In this document: positions 39,801 through 48,800 of the stretch, in pieces
How positions within the stretch are numbered: the first letter of the stretch is position 1
Layout of the letters: the number at the start of each line of letters is the position of its first letter
Assembly (NCBI GenBank): GCA_011800805.1
Contig: MPNW01000142.1
Coordinates: 87,981 to 151,980, forward strand
Length of the DNA stretch: 64,000 bases
Direction: 5' to 3'
Source: Hirudo medicinalis
Taxonomy: Eukaryota > Annelida > Clitellata > Hirudinida > Hirudinidae
Position numbers and translations under genes: made by a program
The notes under the pieces: generated by a model
What the model saw: only the letters and a program-made list of their open reading frames with translations
What the model was told of the DNA's origin: nothing
Database searches by the model: none

Positions 39801-42800
39801 GAAAAGCTGCAAATGCAAATATTAAAGATACTAACGACGAAAGACTAATTTTTTAAAGAAATAATTTTTCTGCAAAAATTTTTTGCAAAATTTCTAACAT
39901 TTGACTAAAATTGGTTCAAAAAATTCAGCCGATCTTTTGCTTGGACCAAACTTGTTAGCAGCAAAAACACGAACAAAGTAGGAAGCGCCGGGCTTCAGTG
40001 GCTTCAAACAAGAAAAGTTGCACTTTCCGTCAACAACACTTGATTTGGTCCAAGTATCGCCTGCCACCAAACATGTTTCAATGGTGTAATGGGATATTGG
40101 AGATTTCCCTTGGTTCCTTGGTTCATCCCATGACATAGTGATGGAGTCATCTGTTGACTCAATGTGTCTGAGATTCAATGGTTCACTGGGAATGTCTAAA
40201 TGTTTTTAGAGAATAATTATAAAATTACAAATGTTTATGTTACAATATTTTGATTAGTATCTTTCAAACAAATATTTAAAAACTACCATCACTAGTGCCT
40301 AGTTGGATTGGTCTGAACAACTCGGCAGGGTGCCTTGACTTTCCAGCCTTGTTAACTGAGTATACTCTTGCAAAATAGTTTGTTCCAGGTGCCAGGTCAT
40401 TCAATTTGATCGAATTTTGTTTTCCATCTACCTCAGCAATGTTCTTCCAGCCATCAAAACCATTTAGTGAGAGTTCGATTATGTAAGAAGCAATGTTTTG
40501 CTTGTCAGGAGCCTCCCAAAAAAGTAAAACTGTTGACTTGTCAAGTGGTTTTGTTTGAAGGTTAGAAGGAGCCCTAGGTACATCTAATTTAAAATGAAAT
40601 CAATTTACCACTATTTAAGCAGTTTGCAATAGTAGCTGATATATTAGGTACTTAATATTGCTATCATTTCAATTTTAATGTAATCTAAATTTCGGTCTAT
40701 TGACTTCCCGTTAAATTAAGACTCATTAAAACTAAAGAAACTCAGAGAACAAAATTATTTAAAAAATCATTGTTTTAGATGGTGCCTTATAGGGCGTTTT
40801 TAAGATGAACGTTCAAAAATTTTATGAAAACAATTACTAATCAAGCAGCTTGAAGCATAATTTTATGCAAAAATATATTAACTTATTTAAAAGTATTATT
40901 TAATTTATCAACGAAATTTATTTCGCATTACCACTTACCGGGTCCCTCAAAAAGAGAAACATAGTCTGTAAGTTGTGCTGGTATTGGACTTGTCCCTGCA
41001 GAATTTTTTCCCCTCACACGGAATTGATACTTCCTTCCTTTCTTTAAAAAATCACATGTGTAGGTGCATGTGCCAATAACTTTTCCAATCAATGCAAAAT
41101 CTGAGTCTTCTATAGATTTCATCTCAATCAGATACTGCAGCACATTGTCAGTACCATCAGAAGGACTTGCTTCCCAAGCTAAGGTTATGCTGTCACTAGA
41201 AATATCAGATACGTGGAAGTTTCTTGGAGTTCCTGGACATTCTACAACAGATGGATCCAATGTTCTCAGTCTTTTACTATTAATTATCTTATTTAATATT
41301 AACATTTATTTTATTTGGATAAATAAGAACTCATGTAGATGCGTACTTGTTGGCAATTTGGCACAGGTAGATTCCTGTAACTCAGTAGGTCTGTTGCTTA
41401 CTCCAATTTCATTTTCAGAAAATATTCTTGAGAAGTAATGTTTTCCAATTTCAAGGTCAGTTATTCTGACTGTATGTTGCAATCCAGAAACTTTATATGG
41501 ATTCCAATTGCCAGAACCATTGAGGCTCAATTCGATAATGTATGCCAAAATTGGCAACCCACCATCAAACCTCGGTTTGTCCCATGCAAAAGATAAAGTA
41601 CCATCACTTATATCAATGACTCTAAAGTTGACAGGGGGCATTGGAAATACTGAAATTATGTTGTATTTGCATATATATATATATATAATAACAATTAATG
41701 AAGAATATAAATTATTAAAATATTCTGGAAATAATTGTTTTATATAATTACTTTGTATAATATTTATCTCTACAAAATCCCAACCTCCAGAATCTTTTAG
41801 CTTCACAAATGTCTCAAGTTCAGTTGCTTCTGTGCTAAAACCACTTTGATTCCTAGCTCTAACACGGAACTTGTAAGAGGTTCCCTTATCGAGGTAATCA
41901 CAAAAAAACGAATTTTGCTTTCCATCAACTCTTCCAAATGGCCTGAAGTCCACATCTCCTTCATTTTTTATGTCAATAAAATATTGTTCTGCGTTAATTG
42001 ATGGTTGCCAGTTAAGTACCAAAGAAGAAGTGGTAATGTTTGAAGCTCTCAGGTTCGCTGGTGTTCCTGGAAGTTCTGTGAAATACAAATTATTATCGTT
42101 TTAAACATTAACAAGAATGTCTTTCAAATAGATGGAGAAAAAGAGTGAGGAAAAATTCACAATATAAAAAAAGACGAAATATTCCAAAAAGGTGGAATTG
42201 TGAATTGTACATTGCGAATGTATGTAGTGCATATAAACAAATGTAGTGCAAACATCTTCGGCTTCTTTCATTATTTGAAATAACATATTTTATGGTGCTA
42301 GAATGTAAAATATACCTAATGGTTTTCTGGCACATACAGCATCATAAAAATCGGCAGGTCTCTTGCAGAAGCCAACTGCATTCTCCGAAAAAACACGAAT
42401 ATAGTAATAGCTGCCTGGTCGCAGATCATATATCTCAGTCGAATTACATTTTGAGTCCACTTTCTTTACTTTGGTCCATAAATTACTTCCACTTGGACAA
42501 ATCTCAATAGCATAACCTGTTATCGGACTACCCCCATCATACTTTGGAGGGCTCCAAGACAGTGAAATTATTCCATCACTGATAGGCTTTACAGCCAAGT
42601 TTTGTGGTGAAGATGGAAATTCTGTTAAATTCCAAGTCATTAATAGATGCACTAATAATTTTTTTTAAATATTGAAGCACAAATTTACAAACCCTTAGAT
42701 GATTTAATTTGAATTGAGGATGGCAATTCAATAGGTTCGCTGAACCCAACAGAATTTCTAGCCCTAACTCTTGCTTTGTAGAATCTACCAGGTTTGAGAT

Positions 42801-45800
42801 ACTCAAAAGCAAAACTGGTGCTTCTTCCATCCACCCTTCCAACAGGCAAATAATCAGCATCCTTGTCTTCTTTCATGTCAATAAAGTATTGAGTGATGCT
42901 TTCTCCCTCTTCTCCTTCAGCACTTGGATGATCCCAAACTAGAGTGGCAGAGTTTTCCGTGATGTCCATCACTCTCAAGTCTTTTGGCCTTCTGGGAAGC
43001 TCTGCAAACATTAACAGTCAATAATGAGTACAAATGTGCATAAAAGTAAAACACCTAAAATATGCTTAAAACTTCAACTGACGAGCTGATTTCTTGCAAC
43101 AGATTGGTTCATAAAATTCGGCTGCTTTTCGACTGGTGCCTATTTCATTTCTTGCAAATACTCGTACAAAATAATAGCCACCAGATAATAGGTTCTTTAG
43201 GATGGCACCAGTAGCACCTGAATCCAAACTGCAAGCAGGCATCCAATTCTTGCTACCACCTTTGCATATCTCAACATCGTATCCAGCCAGAGGACATCCA
43301 CCAGTTTGTTTTGGTGGGATCCATGAAATCGTCATTGTGCCATCATCCACGTGATTTAATTTTAAGTTCAGTGGAGCAGAAGGAACATCTGCACAATAAA
43401 TGAAATAAATATATTTACTCCAACATTTCATGTCTTAATTTTTATCCAAACCTCTCATGCTTTCAAGAATCACAGGATGAGTCAAAATTGCAGCATCTTT
43501 GCTAAATCCTGCAGCATTTTTCCCTCTTACTCTGAAAGAATAATGTTTTCCTTTCTGCAGAAAATCACAAGTGAAACAATTCACTCTTCCATCGACTCTG
43601 CCAGCTGGAATAAACTCAAAATCTTTATCTTCCTTGAAGTCAATGAAAAATTGGGCAACGTCACCGCCTTCTTGTAGTAAGTCCCACTCTAAGGTTACTT
43701 CTGATGTCGTTATTCTTTTGATTCTCAGATTTGATGGAGATTTTGGTATTTCTACAATAAAAAAGTGTCAAATATAAAATACCTAGCTGCTTTTCTATTT
43801 ATCATAAGTAGATTAACAGTATCATTTATGAATTAAATTTGAGAACATTATATATTATAAATGAAATAAACATGTAAACTTAAATAATAAATAGAAATAG
43901 TAAATAGCCTATGGATAGAATAATGGAAAGTAGCGACAACTTACCAACAGGTTTTTTTGGACAAATTGGTTCAAGCATTTCAGCAGGGATTTTATTGCTT
44001 CCAACTTTATTACATGCTGATACTCGCACAAAATAAAGGGAATCATTTTCTAATTGATTTATACAAGCCATGCATATACCACTTCCATAAGTTCCCTTTT
44101 GATCCCAAAAGTCATCATCAATTTTTCTCGTTTCAATAATATATTTGAGGATCTCTGTTCCGCCATCACTATATGGTGGTTCCCATGATATTGTGACAGT
44201 CCTATCACCCACATCTACTTGCCTCAAGTTCAATGGCATGGTTGGAACATCTAAAATTTAAATTTAGTATTGTTGTCTTGCCAATCTTTACTGATGAATA
44301 AATTCGCATACAATTTCTATGCACTAGAATCTTACCAATGGCTTTGCTGAGTTCAACAAGTTGTTTTAACCTTGCTGGTTCACCATAGCCAGCAGAATTC
44401 TTTCCCCTGACCTGGAAATCATACTTTTTGTTTCTTTGCATGAATTCACAGGTATATTTTGTTAGCTTTCCATCTACACGAGCAATAGGAGTAAAATCAG
44501 GCTGTCTTTCTTCTTTCATCTCTATGTAGTAAAGCGTTGCTTCGTTGTTATCGTCACACTCTGGTTGATCCCAGGCAAGCTCTAAATATGCAGGTGTCGC
44601 GGTAGAAACTCTCAAGTTCGAAGGACGAAGAGGGACGCCTAGCGCATAATATGAGTCAATATCAAATGGTTCTCCATGATTTCAAATTTTAAAATAATAA
44701 AAACTCCTACTGAGTGGTGTTTTGCATAGAACAGCTTTTCCAAGTTCCAGAGGCTTTTTTGACCATCCGGCTTCATTGATGGCAAAAATCCGAAAGAAAT
44801 AATACTCAGCAGGCACCAAACCAGTGATTTCAAAATCATTTCGGCTACTGTCAACCTGGCAAGAAGTGGACCAAATGTGGCTCTCACTGCGGCACGATTC
44901 GATGACATAAAATAGGATTGGTGAGCCTCCATCATAAAGAGGCGACCTCCATCCAAGTTTCACTGCTCCATCAGAGATGTTCAGCACAAATAAACTTGAT
45001 GGAGCCAGAGGTGGTTCTGCATTGAAAATTAGATGTTTCAAATTCTTTTAATGAATTTAATTAACTAATGGTGTGTAGTAGAATGCGGATGAAGACATGA
45101 TTGACTTAATCAAAACCAGAAGCTATTATTATAATTCAATATTAATATTATATTTCAAGAACTGCAAAACTGATGATGCATAACATAAGACAAATACCTA
45201 CCAAATGGAAGGCATGCTTTAACTGGAGGCCTTATTTCTGCACATTTTTCACTGAGTCCAGCTTCGTTCTCAGCAAATACTCTAATGTAGTACTCATGGG
45301 CATCCAACAAATTTGTTATCTAAAGCGTCAAAATTGTATCTAAATTATCAAAATATTTCAAAATATCAAATACAATTAATTCAAACAATAATAAATTATA
45401 AACTTGTTATATTCGGTATTTTATATGGCAAATTGGTGATACAATATTCAAACCCATACTTGATAAGTAAATTGTTGAGTCCCAACGAATGCAACAAACT
45501 TATATCCTATTTCAAATGCATCTCTGATTTCAATCAAATATCTTGTGATGGCACTACCACCATCAGAAGCAGGTTTCGTCCATTTGATTTTAATGTAATC
45601 TTTCCAAACATCAACCACACTTAATTCTTGAGGTGCAGAAGGCTTTTCTGTCAGTAGGATAGGTAATTAAATGAATAGTGCATTCGGGTAATAACAATTT
45701 ATGTAATCTAATAATAAGAAGTTTCAAATAAACCTGCTCAGCAATAAAATAGGCTCATAAAAGAGATGACTTACCAAATGGCAGCTTGGCAGTTACAGAC

Positions 45801-48800
45801 TCAGGCGTTTCAACGTGAGGTCCTCTTCCACTAAGATTCTCAGCATAAACTCGAAAAAAATATGTCTGACCTTCGAAAACATTTGTGATTTTTGTGGAAA
45901 GTTCTTCAGGACCTGAATAATTAAGAAGCTCATAATTTTAAGTTAAATCGTAGGTTATTTATATATCCTAGTATTTGCATATAATCTTGAATTTACAAAA
46001 GCCTGATATTGTTAAGATATTTATTCCATTTCCATATCCACACTGTTCTAGTTCAATTACTGAACCTGTTTTGGCCACATTTGTCCACAAATTAAGATGT
46101 ATGTCCCTCTTCTCAACGTTGTAGCAGATTATTGGTGATCCTCCATCGAATTCAGGTTTGGACCAAGACAAACAAACATAATCAGAGTTGAAATCAGTAA
46201 CATTTAAGTTTCTAGGTGCGAAAGGAGGATCTGAAATTGTTCACATTGTCCTTAATAATTTACGAAATGATTTAACTGATTAGCTGTATAATGAACCAAA
46301 AAATAAATCAATATTTTCTCTCAGTTTCAAAGAGTTAAATAGTAGTACCAAATGGCATTTTGGCTTTGCATGGCATTTCAAGGATAGCTGCTTCTTTGCT
46401 AAATCCAACAGAGTTCACAGCATAAATTCTGAAGTAGTAATCAGCTCCTTCAAAAAGTCCCTCCGCTTTGAAAGATTTCACATCGGCAGGTACCCTTCCG
46501 GCTCTGACCCATACAGGCCGATCAGATTCCCTCTTATCGATAACATATTCAGTTATAGGTTTGCCTCCATCTGAGGTTGGGCTATCCCAAGTAAAGCTGA
46601 CAAAATCAGTCCAGTATTCAATGATTCTAAGGTTTCTTGGTGCTTTTGGTTCATCTACAGATGTTAAGATATAGATCTTGTTATCAGATAATCAAGAAAA
46701 TGAAACATTCTTATAAAAAAATTAAAAAGTTATAAAGTATCTTTAAAAATGTTAAACAAAAACTAATATTGTATCAATAGCATAGATTTCAAAAATTTAT
46801 TGAGATGTTATTTTTCAAAATATTACTGGCTAATATATTCCACGAGTACCGACCATAAGGTTGCTTAGCTTTAATGGCTTTAAGAGTCTCGCACGGCAAA
46901 CTGACTCCGACTTGATTCTCTGCATAAACTCTGAACTGGTACTCGATGCCCTCAAACAGGCGAATGACTTTGTATTGGCGAACAGAAGGTCCAACACTAG
47001 CAACGTAAATAAAGTCTTCCCTGGTGATATCCTTCTTCTCTAGATTGTAACCAAGGATTGGAGTTCCGCCATCTGATGCCGACTCTTCCCACTGAAGGAC
47101 GGCATAACTTGCATCAACCTCGATGACTTGGAGATTTCTTGGTGGTGAAGGAAGATCTGTAATTTGTAACGCTCAGTAGAAATAGTTTTAGCAGCACTTT
47201 CATACAGATTGATGATTAATTTCGTTAATTTATTTAACATATTATTGATTATTATTGATATTGGTTATTGATTGATTATTATTGATATTATAAGATATCT
47301 GCTAAAATAGTAATAGACATAATTTCATTCCAAAATTTAAACACATTGTTACAAAATTTGAAAAAATCACGTTATACAAATGGACAAACCATATGGCAAT
47401 TTGGATATGACTGGATGGTTCAATTCAAGGCTCGGTCCCACACCAATCTGATTTTCAGCCGAAACTTTGAATAAGTAAGCATTTCCTTGAGTGAGATTGG
47501 AAGCCTTGTATTCTGTTTCCGTAGTTCTGACCTTTGAAACAAGACCCCAGGTGCTCCCCAATTTCGAAATATCTTTCTTTTCCAGGACGTAGTAAAGGAC
47601 TCGCGCCCCACCATCTGTCTGCGGTGGCAACCAAGCAATTGTTATAAAGTCTTTCCCAGTTTCTTTCACATGCAATTTGCGAGGACAAGATGGATGACCT
47701 GACAATAAATTCAGTTCCATTTCATACAACTAGACAAATGGAAGAATTGTTCAAATATATATTAACATAGAAATATATTTCTATAGACAAATAACTCTAA
47801 AAACCTTTTGCTATAAATTTGACCTTATTGAATTTAATATTTTATTAAAAACTAAATGCAGTTAAAAAATGTAGTTCAAAGTTAAATGTAGGTTATTATA
47901 TTTTTTGCAAAAGTTATATTTCCATTTTGACGAACATATGAATGGACAATAAATCTAAAAATCTAAAAATAACATTAGCCACTTTAACAACCATAAAAAA
48001 AAATGACTTACTAAGTGTGGACTTTGGAGTTAAAGAAACAGTGTAGGCAAATGGTCCGGTACCAATAGCATTGCAGGCTGCCACTCTGAACTTGTATGCA
48101 TATCCTTCATGAAGTCTTGTTGCTCTAAAATTCATCTGCAATGGATCCAAATAAGCGATATTAGCGAAGAGGCCTCCGTTCACACTCTTCTCCACTTGAT
48201 AGCCAGTTATTCTTTCTTGACCATCATATTCCGGAATATTCCAGCTGAGCACAGCAAAGTCTTTGCCCATTTCTGTTACCGTCAGATCCGAGGGCTCGGA
48301 CGGCGGAGCTACAAGTAAAATGCGAATGTTATAATCATCAATAATTATTAAGTTAAATAGTTATTTAATTAGTTAAATAGTTACTCTGATTCAAGATTTT
48401 AAACTAACTTTTTATGTGAACCTCAAATTCAACCATGTCTTGTCCGACAGAATTCTCAGCCTTAACTTTGTATGAACCACCGTCTTCTTTGTCCAAGCTC
48501 CAAACTTTTAGGTAGTACCAACTTCCTGCATTCTCCATGATGACCTTAGAACTCTTGAAGAGCTTATTGTTACCATGGTACCATGACACATTTGGCGTTG
48601 GACATCCGCTGACATTGACTTCTAAACAAAGAGTTCCTCCCATGCAAAAATAGAGTGGCTTGTTAATCCCAGTTTCACTGGTTATCTTTGGAGCTAGAGA
48701 AGAGTTTATTTATTTTAGTGACATCCTATTTGCAAATAAGTTCTAGGTCAGAAAATATTAAATAACAATATCAATTATCAATTTACAGTTATTAGGCTAT

